NCBI GenBank assembly: GCA_032027165.1
Contig: JAVSMO010000001.1
Location: 674,948 to 738,947 of the forward strand
DNA from: Denitratisoma sp.
GTDB taxonomy: Bacteria > Pseudomonadota > Gammaproteobacteria > Burkholderiales > Rhodocyclaceae
Direction of reading: 5' to 3'
Length of the DNA: 64,000 nucleotides
Shown: positions 45,796 through 57,374 of the stretch, piece after piece
How the letters are laid out: each line of letters starts with the position of its first letter
Numbering within the stretch: the stretch's first letter is position 1
Notes under the pieces: generated by a model
Database searches by the model: none
Told to the model about the DNA's origin: nothing
What the model saw: the letters and a program-made list of their open reading frames with translations, nothing else
Made by a program: the position numbers and the translations under genes

Positions 45796-46757
45796 GCGGA
45801 CCGAGCGTCCTCGTCACCGGCGCCGGCGGCTACCTCGGCTCGCAGCTCGTCGCCGCACTGGCGGCCGGTCGGATAACAGTCAGCCGCGTGGTGGCGGCGG
45901 ACGTGCGCGCGGTGCCGCCGGAGCGGCGCCTGCCCGGCATCGATTACGTGCAGGCCGACGTGCGCTCGCCGGCGCTGATGGAGCTGTTCGACCAGTGCAA
46001 GGTGGATGTCGTCGTGCATCTCGCCTCGATCGTCACGCCGGGCAGGGACAGCAACCGCGCATTCGAGTATTCGGTGGATGTCGAGGGCACGGAGAACGTG
46101 CTCATCGCCTGCACCACCACCGGCGTGAAAAAGATCGTCGTCAGCTCGAGCGGCGCCGCCTACGGCTACCACGCCGACAACCCGGCCTGGCTGACCGAGG
46201 ACTGCCCGCTGCGCGGCAACCGGGCCTTCGCCTATTCCTGGCACAAGCGCCTGGTGGAAGAGATGCTGGCGCGCTGGCGCGTGGAGCATCCAGAACTCAA
46301 GCAGGTGGTGTTCCGCATCGGCACCATTCTCGGCGAGACGGTGAGGAACCAGATCACCGATCTTTTCGAGAAGCCGCGCCTGCTTGCCATCCGCGGCTCG
46401 GACAGTCCTTTCGTCTTCATCTGGGACCAGGACGTCGTCGGCTGCCTGCTGCAGGCCATCGAAACGGACAGGACGGGCATCTACAACGTCGCCGGCGACG
46501 GCGTGCTGACCCTCCGCGAGATCGCCGCGAGGCTGGGCAAGCGCTGCCTGGTGCTGCCGCCCGGCCTGCTGCGGCTGGCCCTCCGCGTGCTGAAGGCGCT
46601 CGGCCTGACGCAGTACGGCCCCGAGCAGCTGGATTTCCTGCGCTACCGGCCGGTGCTCGACAACACGCGGCTGAAGAACGAGTTCGGCTACGTGCCGCGG
46701 CTCAGCTCGGCGCAGGTGTTCGATCTCTATCTCAAGTCGCACCGCCATGGCGCGTGA
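45792..46757 (+). CDS. NAD-dependent epimerase/dehydratase-family protein
   Basis: The 321-residue extended SDR has the Rossmann motif VLVTGAGGYLGSQLVAAL, VVHLASIVTPGRDS, the Ser region IVVSSSGAAYGYHAD and the Tyr-Lys pair in FAYSWHKRLVEEML. It resembles NAD-dependent sugar epimerases and 3-beta-hydroxysteroid-dehydrogenase-like proteins; the substrate is unresolved. It is coupled to the transporter (ATGA) and its end overlaps the next SDR by 11 bases. An imperfect motif copy lies at 45876. Confidence 0.82.
   Translation: MSGPSVLVTGAGGYLGSQLVAALAAGRITVSRVVAADVRAVPPERRLPGIDYVQADVRSPALMELFDQCKVDVVVHLASIVTPGRDSNRAFEYSVDVEGTENVLIACTTTGVKKIVVSSSGAAYGYHADNPAWLTEDCPLRGNRAFAYSWHKRLVEEMLARWRVEHPELKQVVFRIGTILGETVRNQITDLFEKPRLLAIRGSDSPFVFIWDQDVVGCLLQAIETDRTGIYNVAGDGVLTLREIAARLGKRCLVLPPGLLRLALRVLKALGLTQYGPEQLDFLRYRPVLDNTRLKNEFGYVPRLSSAQVFDLYLKSHRHGA
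45876..45899 (-). repeat. 24-bp bipartite motif, copy 11 (two mismatches)
   Basis: ACAGTCAG (45876-45883), ten bases, GCGGCG (45894-45899); one mismatch in each half. It is antisense inside the epimerase gene. Confidence 0.55.
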
Positions 46758-47550
46758 CTTTGCCGGGCGGACGGTGGCGGTCACCGGCGCCGCCGGCGGG
46801 CTGGGCCGCGCGCTCTGCCTGCGCTTCGCCGCCGCCGGCGCGCGCATCGTCGCGCTCGACCGCGATGCCGCCGTGCTGGAGGGACTGACTTTTCCGGAAG
46901 GCACCGAGGTTGTCCGCATCGCCTGCGACGTGTCGAGCGGGGAGGATTGCCTGCGGGCGATGGCCGAGGCGCGGCGCGCCTTCGGCGGCGTCGACGTGCT
47001 GGTGAACAACGCCGGCATCACCCACCGCAGCGCCTTCGCGCACACCGAACCGGCGGTGATCCGCCGAGTCATGGAAGTCAATTTTTTCGGCGCGCTGCAC
47101 TGCACGCATGCCGCGCTGGAGGACCTGGTGGCGCGGCGCGGCCTGGTGGTCGCCATCTCCAGCGTGGCCGGCTTCGCCCCGCTGGTCGCGCGCACCGGCT
47201 ACGCGGCGAGCAAGCACGCGCTGCACGGCTTCTTCGACAGCCTGCGCACGGAGGTCGAGCCGCACGGCGTGAAGGTGCTGCTGGTCTGTCCGTCCTTCAT
47301 CAGCACCGGCATCGAGAAGAACGCGCTGGCCGGCGATGGCGGGCCGGTGCGCCACGCCCAGTCCGTCGTCGGCCGCCGCGCGACGCCCAAAGCCATGGCG
47401 GAGAAGATCTTCCGTGCGGCGCAGGCCGAGCGGCGCCTGCTGCTGCCCGACCGCGTCTCGCGGCTGTCGTGGTGGGTGTCGCGGCTGGCGCCGCGGGTCT
47501 ACGAGCGGCAGATGGTCAGGAAGCTCGGCCGGGAGATGGCCGGCAAATAA
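46747..47550 (+). CDS. Short-chain dehydrogenase/reductase (second in the island)
   Basis: The 267-residue SDR has VAVTGAAGGLGRALCLRFAAAG, NNAG in VLVNNAGITHRSA, Ser in VVAISSVAGFAPLVA and Tyr-Lys in GYAASKHALHGFF. The C terminus is basic and amphipathic (SWWVSRLAPRVYERQMVRKL), suggesting membrane association as in DHRS/retinol-type reductases acting on lipophilic substrates. It is the last gene of the operon. A motif copy at 46869 gives AAVLEGLTFPEG. Confidence 0.88.
   Translation: MARDFAGRTVAVTGAAGGLGRALCLRFAAAGARIVALDRDAAVLEGLTFPEGTEVVRIACDVSSGEDCLRAMAEARRAFGGVDVLVNNAGITHRSAFAHTEPAVIRRVMEVNFFGALHCTHAALEDLVARRGLVVAISSVAGFAPLVARTGYAASKHALHGFFDSLRTEVEPHGVKVLLVCPSFISTGIEKNALAGDGGPVRHAQSVVGRRATPKAMAEKIFRAAQAERRLLLPDRVSRLSWWVSRLAPRVYERQMVRKLGREMAGK
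46869..46892 (+). repeat. 24-bp bipartite motif, copy 12 (exact)
   Basis: CGCCGT (46869-46874), ten bases, CTGACTTT (46885-46892). It is in sense orientation in the SDR gene. Confidence 0.9.
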
Positions 47551-48723
47551 TCAGTGCAGGTGCGCCGGCGCCTGCGGCAGGTCCTCGGGCAATTCGGCGT
47601 GGGAAGTCTCGCCCTCCGGCGTCGGGTACATCGGCATGCCGCAATCGTCGCAGAATTCCACGGGGAAGCGCTGGTCGAGCACGACCACGTTGCCGACGCC
47701 GACGTCCTCCAGCACCGCCTCGATCTGGCCGACGCAGTCGGTCGACTCGTCCTCGGCCCCGAGCAGGGGCCACACCACGCCGTGCACCACTTCGCTCGAA
47801 TCGGCGAGGGTGAAGCCGATGCGGTACTCCTCCAGCCTTTCTTCATGGAAAGGCGCCACCACCGCGCGCAGTGACTGCGGTTTGACGTTGAGCACCGTCT
47901 GCAGGAAGGCCGCCGCCGCGCGCAGCGAGTAGGTGCGCAGGCCCTGGTCGGCGTTGCGGCAGGCGGCGTGATAGACGTCCGGCAGCAGCGGTTCGAGTGC
48001 GCAGCCGGTAAACAGCGGCTGCAGCGAACTGCCGCCCTGGGCGCTCCATTGCGTCGCCGCCTGCTCTCGCGAGGCGTCTTCTTCCTGCCAGCGGAACAGC
48101 GCCTGGCCGCGCGGCGCGACGACGGCGCCGATCAGATAGCGCGTGTCGGAGATGAAGCGCGTCGTCTCCGGCAGCTGGCGCGGGTCGATGCGCGCGTCCT
48201 TGTTGTCGGCCGCCGCCTTGGCAAGCTGGTTGGCCAGCCGGTACGTCTCGACGAAGCCGCGCGGCAGCTGGTCCGGGCTGTAGAGGAAGTCTGCCAGGGC
48301 GAGCTTGGTGCCGGCCGCCAGCACGTGCGCCTGCAGCTGGGTGCGCGCCGCGGCGAGCGTGCCGGCGGGCAGGGGGCCGGAGGGGATGATGAACCGCGAC
48401 CAGGCCAGCAGCGGGGCGGCGAACATCGCCACGTCGAACTCGTTGCCGCCCGTGCCGAGCACGCCGCCCTCGGCGCGCGACTCGATCAGGTCGGCCAGCG
48501 CATCGTAGGCGCGGCCGTTGGCGCCGAACAGGTGGTCGAGGGCCAGGTTGAGGGTGTCCTCGTTGCCGGTGCGCAGCAGCTTGTCGACCGCCGAGTCGAG
48601 GCGGCTTTCCCAATACGCGTCCTCGACGCGGCTGGCCGAGGCGGCCAGGCCCGTGGCCAGCCGGGCGATCTGCTCGGCGTCGCGGTTGAGGGCGCCCCGG
48701 CGGGCGAAGCGGCTTCTTTTCAT
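47551..48723 (-). CDS. DUF2863-like protein
   Basis: The 390-residue soluble protein starts MKRSRFARRGALNRDAEQIA and resembles the betaproteobacterial DUF2863 family: SRVEDAYWESRLDSAV, NLALDHLFGANGRAYDALAD and a C-terminal VEFCDDCGMPMYPTPEG with a CxxC that may bind zinc. The function is unknown. It converges tail to tail with the SDR gene with no gap, and no terminator-like hairpin is visible there. Confidence 0.65.
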   Translation of the reverse strand: MKRSRFARRGALNRDAEQIARLATGLAASASRVEDAYWESRLDSAVDKLLRTGNEDTLNLALDHLFGANGRAYDALADLIESRAEGGVLGTGGNEFDVAMFAAPLLAWSRFIIPSGPLPAGTLAAARTQLQAHVLAAGTKLALADFLYSPDQLPRGFVETYRLANQLAKAAADNKDARIDPRQLPETTRFISDTRYLIGAVVAPRGQALFRWQEEDASREQAATQWSAQGGSSLQPLFTGCALEPLLPDVYHAACRNADQGLRTYSLRAAAAFLQTVLNVKPQSLRAVVAPFHEERLEEYRIGFTLADSSEVVHGVVWPLLGAEDESTDCVGQIEAVLEDVGVGNVVVLDQRFPVEFCDDCGMPMYPTPEGETSHAELPEDLPQAPAHLH

Positions 48724-48811
48724 GGCGGTTCCTTGCTTTCGGGAGGCGAATTCTACCCGCTATGCCGCCGGAGGGCGAGCGGGGCCAGGCGGGCAAAAAC
48801 GACAACAAACT

Positions 48812-48836
48812 TGACAACATGACAACATACATGTCA
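48812..48836. promoter_or_regulatory. Candidate MarR operator (direct plus inverted repeats)
   Basis: TGACAACAT occurs twice in overlapping tandem (48812-48820 and 48820-48828), and the second copy forms TGACA-N7-TGTCA (48820-48836). It ends one base before the MarR start codon, so binding would block initiation directly. Confidence 0.5.
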
Positions 48837-48837
48837 A

Positions 48838-49329
48838 ATGGCCGGCATGAGGGAAAAATCTCCCGTGGCGGAGGCCGGCGGCCAGCCGCTGCGCCAGGCG
48901 ATCCTGGCCGTGCGGCGGCTGTTTCACGTCCTCGCCGGGACGGCCGGACGCGCCGACGCCGAGCTCGGCATCACTGCCAGCATGCGGGCGGTGATGGAGC
49001 TCCTGCACGAGCGCGGCCCGCGCACGGTGCCGCAGGTGGCAAGGGAGCAGGGGGTCAGCCGCCAGCACATCCAGGTGGTCGTGAACGGCCTGTTGGAGGC
49101 CGGTCTGGCCGAGTGCCTCGACAACCCGGACCACCTGCGCTCGCCGCTGGTGCGCCTGAGCGCGGCGGGCCTGAAGGCCAACGAGGCGGCGCGCCGGCGC
49201 GAGGCGCGGCTGCTGGCCGAGCTGGCAAAGCGGATTCCGGGGTCAGACCTGAAGGTGACCCTGAAAACCCTGAATGCGATGGAGTCGGGGCTGAACCGGC
49301 AGGAAGCGCGCGCCGGTTCGCGTGTGTGA
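48838..49329 (+). CDS. MarR-family transcriptional regulator
   Basis: The 163-residue winged-helix regulator has GITASMRAVMELLHERGPRTV, recognition helix VSRQHIQVVVNGLLEAGLAE and wing NPDHLRSPLVRLSAAGL. MarR proteins usually repress their own and a neighbouring gene in response to aromatic or oxidant ligands. ATG 48838 has no room for a normal ribosome site after the operator-like repeats; an in-frame ATG at 48847 is an alternative, or the mRNA is leaderless. The small membrane gene 24 bases downstream is a candidate target. Confidence 0.85.
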   Translation: MAGMREKSPVAEAGGQPLRQAILAVRRLFHVLAGTAGRADAELGITASMRAVMELLHERGPRTVPQVAREQGVSRQHIQVVVNGLLEAGLAECLDNPDHLRSPLVRLSAAGLKANEAARRREARLLAELAKRIPGSDLKVTLKTLNAMESGLNRQEARAGSRV

Positions 49330-49353
49330 GCTTGCAACAGAGAGAGGGGGTGG

Positions 49354-49569
49354 ATGATGCGGCGATACGGAAATATGCTCGGCGTGCTGCTGACGGGACT
49401 GGCGCTGCTGCTCGGCGTCGCCCTGCTGCTGCGGATGGCCTGGAACTGGTCGATTCCTGACGTGTTCGGCTTCGGGCCGATCGCCGTCAGGCATGCGCTC
49501 GGCGTCGTCCTGCTCGGCGTGATCTCGGCGGGATTGCTGCGCCTGGGCCGCCAGCGCGGCCACTGGTAA
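49354..49569 (+). CDS. 71-residue two-helix membrane protein
   Basis: The protein starts [20 protein letters not shown] and has two membrane helices separated by [16 protein letters not shown], ending in a basic tail [18 protein letters not shown] lies just upstream of the tandem ATG codons. It follows the MarR gene closely and ends at a strong bidirectional terminator. No family is recognised. Confidence 0.6.
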   Translation: MMRRYGNMLGVLLTGLALLLGVALLLRMAWNWSIPDVFGFGPIAVRHALGVVLLGVISAGLLRLGRQRGHW

Positions 49570-49573
49570 CCGC

Positions 49574-49597
49574 GCCCGCCCCCGTCCGGGGGCGGGC
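49574..49597. terminator. Bidirectional hairpin terminator
   Basis: Perfect ten-base arms GCCCGCCCCC and GGGGGCGGGC enclose GTCC between the convergent small membrane gene and rhlE. Confidence 0.7.
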
Positions 49598-49604
49598 ATG
49601 CAGG

Positions 49605-51020
<1,416 letters not shown>

Positions 51021-51047
51021 GGCTCTTTCCTTTCGAAGTATGAATGG

Positions 51048-51081
51048 GCGTCGCAATCCGGGAACGCAAACCCGGCGACGC
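51048..51081 (-). promoter_or_regulatory. Stable hairpin in the rhlE leader
   Basis: GCGTCGC (51048-51054) pairs with GCGACGC (51075-51081), and inside it CCGG pairs with CCGG. It lies about 28 bases upstream of the start codon and could modulate initiation or temperature response. Confidence 0.45.
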
Positions 51082-51142
51082 GATATCACCGGCAACAACT
51101 CATGCCGTTCGGAAGGGAAGGGCGGGAGAGATCGAGGACGGA

Positions 51143-51163
51143 GACTGTCTGTGGAATACAGTC
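51143..51163 (-). promoter_or_regulatory. Second hairpin in the rhlE leader
   Basis: GACTGT and ACAGTC arms enclose nine bases, 120-140 bases upstream of the rhlE start. Confidence 0.35.
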
Positions 51164-51232
51164 TTTGGGAACATGAGCCTGCACAGGAACTACAGGCTAG
51201 AGGCGCACCGATTGCTGCATTGCACAAGACGC

Positions 51233-51238
51233 ATTATA
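51233..51238 (-). promoter_or_regulatory. -10 element of rhlE (TATAAT on the minus strand)
   Basis: A perfect TATAAT preceded by TG lies 213 bases upstream of the start codon; the -35 match (CTGGCG at 17-base spacing) is weak. It implies a long untranslated leader of about 200 bases, and 51021-51270 holds no other gene. Confidence 0.5.
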
Positions 51239-51270
51239 CAGACCCGCGGACGTTGCGCCAGCGTTTTTTC

Positions 51271-52281
51271 TTATGCCGCTATGCCTACGCCGTGGTCCTT
51301 GCGGTCGGTGAGGATCTCGAAGGCGGCGCGCGAGCGCGTGACGAAGCTCTTTGCAGGGCGTCCCGGGCGCTCCAGGGTGAATGCCGCCGACGCGAGCTTG
51401 GTGTTGAGGCAGGTCTTCGCCCCGCCCGGCGGGTTGAGGTAATTAAGCCCGACGAAGGCGGAGGCAGGCGCCTCGATGCGGCCGTGCAGGCGCGCCTGCG
51501 GCCCGCGCGAGTCCAGCGTCCAGCGGAAGAAATCATAGTCGCCGTGCGCCCGCGCCGCCTGCCAGAGACCGTTCAGGGCAATCTCCTCCTCGCCGTCGCG
51601 CAGCACGAGCAGCGTCAGCTTCGGCGTCCACAGCGGCCCGATGCGCACCTGCGCCGTCGCGCATTCGAGGAAGGCCTCCGGCGCGTTGTCGAAGCCGGCG
51701 ACCTGGCCCCAGACATAGCGGTCGGTGTGGCGGCTGCCCCAGTTGTGGTTCTGGCTGCCGCGCCAGCCGGAGAGGGCGATCTCGCGGCCGTCCACTTCCA
51801 GCGCGCCGGTGAAGGCGGCATTCGGTCGCGCCACCAGCGCCTTGGCCTTGGGAAAGCCGCCGGGGTACATCGCTTCGGGCAGCAGCAGGAGCGGTGCATC
51901 GCCGCCGGCAAAAGTCAGCCGCCACGATACGGCGTGGTCGGCCGAGGCGGCGCGGCCTTCGAGGTTTCCTTCCCCCAGCGTCGCGTCGCCGATGCGCACC
52001 TCGAGCCGGTCCGGCGCGAAGCGGCAGTCGGCGATGGGCAGCGACTCCTTGACGGCGGTGACCTTGTTTGACTCTCCGTCGAACCAGATCGCCCACAGTT
52101 CGCCCTGCGCCTCCTGCGGGCGGCCCTGCGGGCAGAACACGGTGTAGCGGATCCAGAAGGCGAGCGGCTTGTCCGGATGGTTGGCGCGCAGGAAGTAGCT
52201 TTCGTAGAGGCCGCCGGTTTCCCCCGGCCGGAAGCGCGAGGCGTTCCAGGCGTCGCGGCGCTGCTGCAGTCTGTCGCTCAT
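51271..52281 (-). CDS. AttH/CrtC-like lipocalin-fold protein, unassigned
   Basis: The 336-residue soluble protein starts MSDRLQQRRDAWNASRFRPG. It has blocks reminiscent of AttH/hydroxyneurosporene-synthase-like or DUF2804-like double-lipocalin proteins: AFWIRYTVFCPQGRPQ, LEVDGREIALSGWRGSQNHNWG, HTDRYVWGQVAGFDNAPEAF and GLNYLNPPGGAKTCLNTK. The conserved W..QNHNWG block is typical of that group, whose members act on or bind hydrophobic molecules. No carotenoid genes are near. It follows recQ by 31 bases. A motif copy at 51911 is read as HAVSWRLTFAGG. Confidence 0.6.
   Translation of the reverse strand: MSDRLQQRRDAWNASRFRPGETGGLYESYFLRANHPDKPLAFWIRYTVFCPQGRPQEAQGELWAIWFDGESNKVTAVKESLPIADCRFAPDRLEVRIGDATLGEGNLEGRAASADHAVSWRLTFAGGDAPLLLLPEAMYPGGFPKAKALVARPNAAFTGALEVDGREIALSGWRGSQNHNWGSRHTDRYVWGQVAGFDNAPEAFLECATAQVRIGPLWTPKLTLLVLRDGEEEIALNGLWQAARAHGDYDFFRWTLDSRGPQARLHGRIEAPASAFVGLNYLNPPGGAKTCLNTKLASAAFTLERPGRPAKSFVTRSRAAFEILTDRKDHGVGIAA
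51911..51934 (-). repeat. 24-bp bipartite motif, copy 13 (exact)
   Basis: AAAGTCAG (51911-51918), ten bases, ACGGCG (51929-51934). It is in sense orientation within the lipocalin-fold-like gene. Confidence 0.9.
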
Positions 52282-52312
52282 CGGTCCGGCTCCCCTCCCG
52301 TTTCGCGGCAGT

Positions 52313-54112
<1,800 letters not shown>

Positions 54113-54293
54113 AAGTGCGGAAAAACGGAACGCATTCCCCTCATGGGCGGACTTTTTGTGCCCAAATGTGAATAAGTGCCTGGGTTGATTCTGTGATGAA
54201 TGTTAAAGTCCAACTCAAATAAATGACGCCGTGCCGAGACCCGCAAGGGCAAGGCGCGGCGCAACGGCGGACGGCCAACAGAGGGTTGCAAGC

Positions 54294-54728
54294 ATGGCAG
54301 GTTACGTTTACCGGGCTGAGACGCTCTCGCGTTTGCTGAAGTCGAAGGAGCCGGTATTGCGGCTGGAGCGGCAGTTCGGGCCGCCCCACGATTATCCCCA
54401 GAAAATGCTGGAAACGGTGCGCAAGCAATTGCCGGCGAGCCGTGCCGTGTATCGACTCGAGTGCCAGACCCGGGTGCCGCAACCGAATGGCGCCGATACG
54501 GTGATCCTGCGCATTCCGGCGCGCAATGCGCTTTTCGCGGAAGTGACGCGCATCGTGGACGAGCGCAACCAGTCTTCCGGCGTGGTCTATTTCGGCGTCG
54601 ACGACGCCGTGAGTCCGACCAACCGGCTGAGCCCGAACCTGGCCATTCCCTTCGAGAAGATCGACGTGCTGGTCGGCGACAAGTGGCTGCCGGCGACGTC
54701 CGTCCTGCTCGACAAGATGCCCGTCTAA
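54294..54728 (+). CDS. Uncharacterised 144-residue protein
   Basis: The protein starts MAGYVYRAETLSRLLKSKEP and contains LQTRV-like strands (YRLECQTRVPQPNGADTVIL) and VVYFGVDDAVSPTNRLSPNLAIPFEKI. There is no signal, membrane segment or motif I know. It is read away from recQ across 181 bases that include AT-rich sequence near 54170-54225, a likely promoter area. The C terminus overlaps the convergent PIN gene by four bases. The start at 54294 is preferred over 54231 because the upstream residues are Arg/Ala-rich and non-structural. Confidence 0.6.
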   Translation: MAGYVYRAETLSRLLKSKEPVLRLERQFGPPHDYPQKMLETVRKQLPASRAVYRLECQTRVPQPNGADTVILRIPARNALFAEVTRIVDERNQSSGVVYFGVDDAVSPTNRLSPNLAIPFEKIDVLVGDKWLPATSVLLDKMPV

Positions 54729-55156
54729 TTCCCCTCCAGAATGATCGCCGCCCCGGCCGGGGCGGCGATGCGAAATCCGAAACGCCCCGACTTCTTCGCC
54801 AATGCCAGCAGCGCCTTGTCCTTGGTGACGAGGAGGTCGGCCTTTGCCGCCTGGGCCAGCTCGAGGAACTTCTGGTCGTCGGGGTCGCGGCAGGGCGGCA
54901 GCTGCGGCAGGGCTGCGTTGTCGGCCTCGCCGTCCGGCGCCAGCGCAATGTATTCGTCGAGGATGCGGCGGGCTTCATGCTCGGAGATTTTGAACTGAGG
55001 GTAGCTCAGCACGTGAGCCAGCTCGTCGCGGCAGGCGGCGTTGCCGACGCAGGCCGCCTTGCCCGCCAGCAGGGCGCGGCGGATCGGCGCCACGGCCGGG
55101 TCGTCGAAATGCAGCAGGTCGAGCACGACGTTGGTGTCGAGCACCAGGCGCAACAT
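54725..55156 (-). CDS. PIN-domain putative nuclease (PIN_3 type)
   Basis: The 143-residue PIN-domain protein has the acidic site in LVLDTNVVLDLLHF, Glu in CRDELAHVLSYPQF and Asp in RDPDDQKFLELAQAAKADLL with LLVTKDKALLALAKK. This subfamily is annotated as a toxin of toxin-antitoxin systems that cleaves RNA, but no small antitoxin gene is adjacent. Instead its ATG shares a base with the stop of the FAD oxidoreductase gene, so it may be a solitary domesticated nuclease. Confidence 0.85.
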   Translation of the reverse strand: MLRLVLDTNVVLDLLHFDDPAVAPIRRALLAGKAACVGNAACRDELAHVLSYPQFKISEHEARRILDEYIALAPDGEADNAALPQLPPCRDPDDQKFLELAQAAKADLLVTKDKALLALAKKSGRFGFRIAAPAGAAIILEGN

Positions 55157-56262
55157 CAGAGCCCCAGCTCTCCGCAGACGTGCTCGGCCAGCGCCAGGCA
55201 CGAAGTCAGTCCCGGCGATTCGATGCCGAAGAGATTCACGAGGCCCGGCACGCCGTGCGTCGCTTCCGACTGGATGACGAAGTCCGCCGCCGGCGCCTCC
55301 GGCCCGCCGAGCTTCGGCCGGATGCCGGCGTAGGCCGGCTGCAGGGCGCCGTCCGGCAGGGCCGGCCAGTACTTGCGCACCTCGGCGTAGAAGGCATCGG
55401 CGCGGCGCGGATCGACCGTGTAGTCGATTTCGTTCACCCATTCCACGTCGGGGCCGAAGCGCGCCTGGCCGCCGAGGTCCAGCGTCAGGTGCACTCCGAG
55501 GCCGCCCGGCTCGGGCAGGGGGTAGACGAGATGCGTGAAAGGCGCGCGGCCGGCCAGCGCGTAGTAGTTGCCACGGGCGTAGCGCGGCGTCGGCACGTGG
55601 CGCGCATCGAGGCCGGCGAGCGAGGCGGCGACCCGCGGCGCATGCAGGCCCGCCGAGTTGATGACGATGCCGGCCGCCAGCCGCATCGGGTCCTCGCCGC
55701 CCACCTCCAGCAGGAAGCCGTCGCCGCGCGCCTCGCCGCGCGTGAGCGGACTCTTCAGGGCCAGCGCCGCGCCGTGCGCCTCGGCCTCGCCGAGCAGGGC
55801 CAGCATCAGGCCGTGGCTGTCGACGATGCCGGTGGAGGGCGAGAGCAGGGCGGCCGTGGCCCTGAGTTGCGGCTCCAGGGCGGCGAGGCGGCCGGCGGCG
55901 AGCGGCTGCAGGTCCGTCACGCCGTTCTGCAGCGCCTGACTTTGCAGGGCGGCCAGCTTTTCCTCTTGGCCGGCGTCGGTGGCGACGATCAGCTTGCCGC
56001 AGCGGCGGTGGGCGACGTGGTGCGCGGCGCAGAATTCGTAGAGTTGGCGGTTGCCGGCCACGCACAGGCGCGCCTTGAGCGAGCCTGCCGGGTAGTAGAT
56101 GCCGGCGTGGATGACCTCGCTGTTGCGCGAACTGGTCTCCATGCCGATCGCCGTGTTGGCCTCGAGGATGACGGTCTCGATGCCGCGCCGGGCCAGCGCC
56201 CGCGCGCAGGCGAGGCCGACCACCCCCGCGCCGATGACTGCCGCGCCGATTTTCTCTGTCAT
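55156..56262 (-). CDS. FAD-dependent oxidoreductase, LhgO (L-2-hydroxyglutarate oxidase)-like
   Basis: The 368-residue protein has the DAO/GlpD-type FAD motif [48 protein letters not shown] (in part), [16 protein letters not shown] and [18 protein letters not shown]. It is closest in pattern to LhgO-like flavoproteins that oxidise 2-hydroxy acids and feed quinone. The start could be 56262 or 56304; neither has a strong ribosome site. An antisense motif copy lies at 55920 and a half-copy at 55202. Confidence 0.85.
   Translation of the reverse strand: MTEKIGAAVIGAGVVGLACARALARRGIETVILEANTAIGMETSSRNSEVIHAGIYYPAGSLKARLCVAGNRQLYEFCAAHHVAHRRCGKLIVATDAGQEEKLAALQSQALQNGVTDLQPLAAGRLAALEPQLRATAALLSPSTGIVDSHGLMLALLGEAEAHGAALALKSPLTRGEARGDGFLLEVGGEDPMRLAAGIVINSAGLHAPRVAASLAGLDARHVPTPRYARGNYYALAGRAPFTHLVYPLPEPGGLGVHLTLDLGGQARFGPDVEWVNEIDYTVDPRRADAFYAEVRKYWPALPDGALQPAYAGIRPKLGGPEAPAADFVIQSEATHGVPGLVNLFGIESPGLTSCLALAEHVCGELGL
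55920..55943 (+). repeat. 24-bp bipartite motif, copy 14 (exact)
   Basis: CGCCGT (55920-55925), ten bases, CTGACTTT (55936-55943). It is antisense inside the LhgO-like gene. Confidence 0.9.
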
Positions 56263-56340
56263 GGTCGTATCGAAGGAATCGTTTTGACTCTGCAGGAGCG
56301 GCATTGTAACTTCTGCCGACCCGACTTACAGGAGACCCCC

Positions 56341-56730
56341 ATGAGCAAGTACGGATTCGGCAAGGCCGTGGATTACGGCTACGACGCGGCGATCGCGAAA
56401 GTGACCGAAGCGCTGGGCAAGGAAGGCTTCGGCGTGCTGACGGAGATCGACGTCGCCGCCACGATGAAGAAGAAGATCGGCGTCGACATGCCGGCCTACA
56501 GGATCCTCGGCGCCTGCAACCCGGCCCTCGCCAACCGCGCCATCGGCGCCGAGGCCTCGATCGGCCTGCTGCTGCCCTGCAACGTCGTCGTGCGCGATGA
56601 CGCCGCCGGCAAGACCCACGTCGAGTTCATGGACCCCATCGCCATCCTGCAGATGGTGGACAAGCCGGAGATCGCCGAACTGGCGAACGAAGTGCGCAGC
56701 CGCCTCGACCGCGTGCTGGCGGCGCTTTAA
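56341..56730 (+). CDS. DUF302-family protein
   Basis: The 129-residue protein matches DUF302: [57 protein letters not shown] and [13 protein letters not shown]. The fold resembles a dimeric TATA-binding-like barrel and the function is unsettled; copies often occur near thiol and metal genes. AGGAGA lies six bases upstream. Its stop overlaps the convergent bioD end by four bases. Confidence 0.9.
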   Translation: MSKYGFGKAVDYGYDAAIAKVTEALGKEGFGVLTEIDVAATMKKKIGVDMPAYRILGACNPALANRAIGAEASIGLLLPCNVVVRDDAAGKTHVEFMDPIAILQMVDKPEIAELANEVRSRLDRVLAAL

Positions 56731-57374
56731 TCGGGAAGCCTGAGCAGTTCCGCCACCCGCGCCGCATCGGGCTTCGCTTGGTGCGGCACGAAGCCCAGCA
56801 GCGGCGCGGCCAGCCGCGTCCGCAGCGTATCGACGTTCTCCTCGACGCAGGCCATCGCCGGGTCGACCAGGTTGGCGATCCAGCCGGCCAGGCGCAGGCC
56901 GCGCGCGCGGATGGCTTCCGCGGTCAGCAGCGCGTGGTTGAGGCAGCCCAGCCGCAGGCCCACCACCAGGATCACCGGCAGGCCGAGCCGCGCGGCGAGG
57001 TCGGCGCCGTCCTGCGTGTCGCTGAGGGGCACGCGGAAGCCGCCGGCGCCCTCGACGACGAGAAAGTCCGCCCGCCCCCGCAGCTCGCCGAAGCGGCGCG
57101 CGATGACTTCGAGGTCGATCGTGAGGCCGTCGCGTCGCGCGGCCAGGTGCGGCGACAGCGGCTCGGCGAGCAGGTAGGGATTGACGCACTCGCGCGGCGC
57201 GGCGACGCTGCTTGCGGCGACCAGGGCGTCGACGTCCTCGGCGCCGCCGGCCGCCACCGGCTTCATGCCCAGCGCGCGCAATCCCTGCGCGGCGGCGGCG
57301 CGCAGCAGCGCCGCGGCGATCAGCGTCTTGCCGACTCCGGTGTCGGTGCCGGTGAGGAAATAGGCGCGGCTCAT
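56727..57374 (-). CDS. bioD: Dethiobiotin synthetase
   Basis: The 215-residue ATP-dependent carboxylase makes dethiobiotin. P-loop [26 protein letters not shown] with the catalytic Lys, and [14 protein letters not shown] are diagnostic. The ATG overlaps the bioF stop as ATGA. Confidence 0.95.
   Translation of the reverse strand: MSRAYFLTGTDTGVGKTLIAAALLRAAAAQGLRALGMKPVAAGGAEDVDALVAASSVAAPRECVNPYLLAEPLSPHLAARRDGLTIDLEVIARRFGELRGRADFLVVEGAGGFRVPLSDTQDGADLAARLGLPVILVVGLRLGCLNHALLTAEAIRARGLRLAGWIANLVDPAMACVEENVDTLRTRLAAPLLGFVPHQAKPDAARVAELLRLPD

Noticed and set aside
55202..55225. Half motif GAAGTCAGTCCCGG in the LhgO-like gene
   Set aside because: Seven of eight bases of one half match, but the second half (TCGATG) does not.
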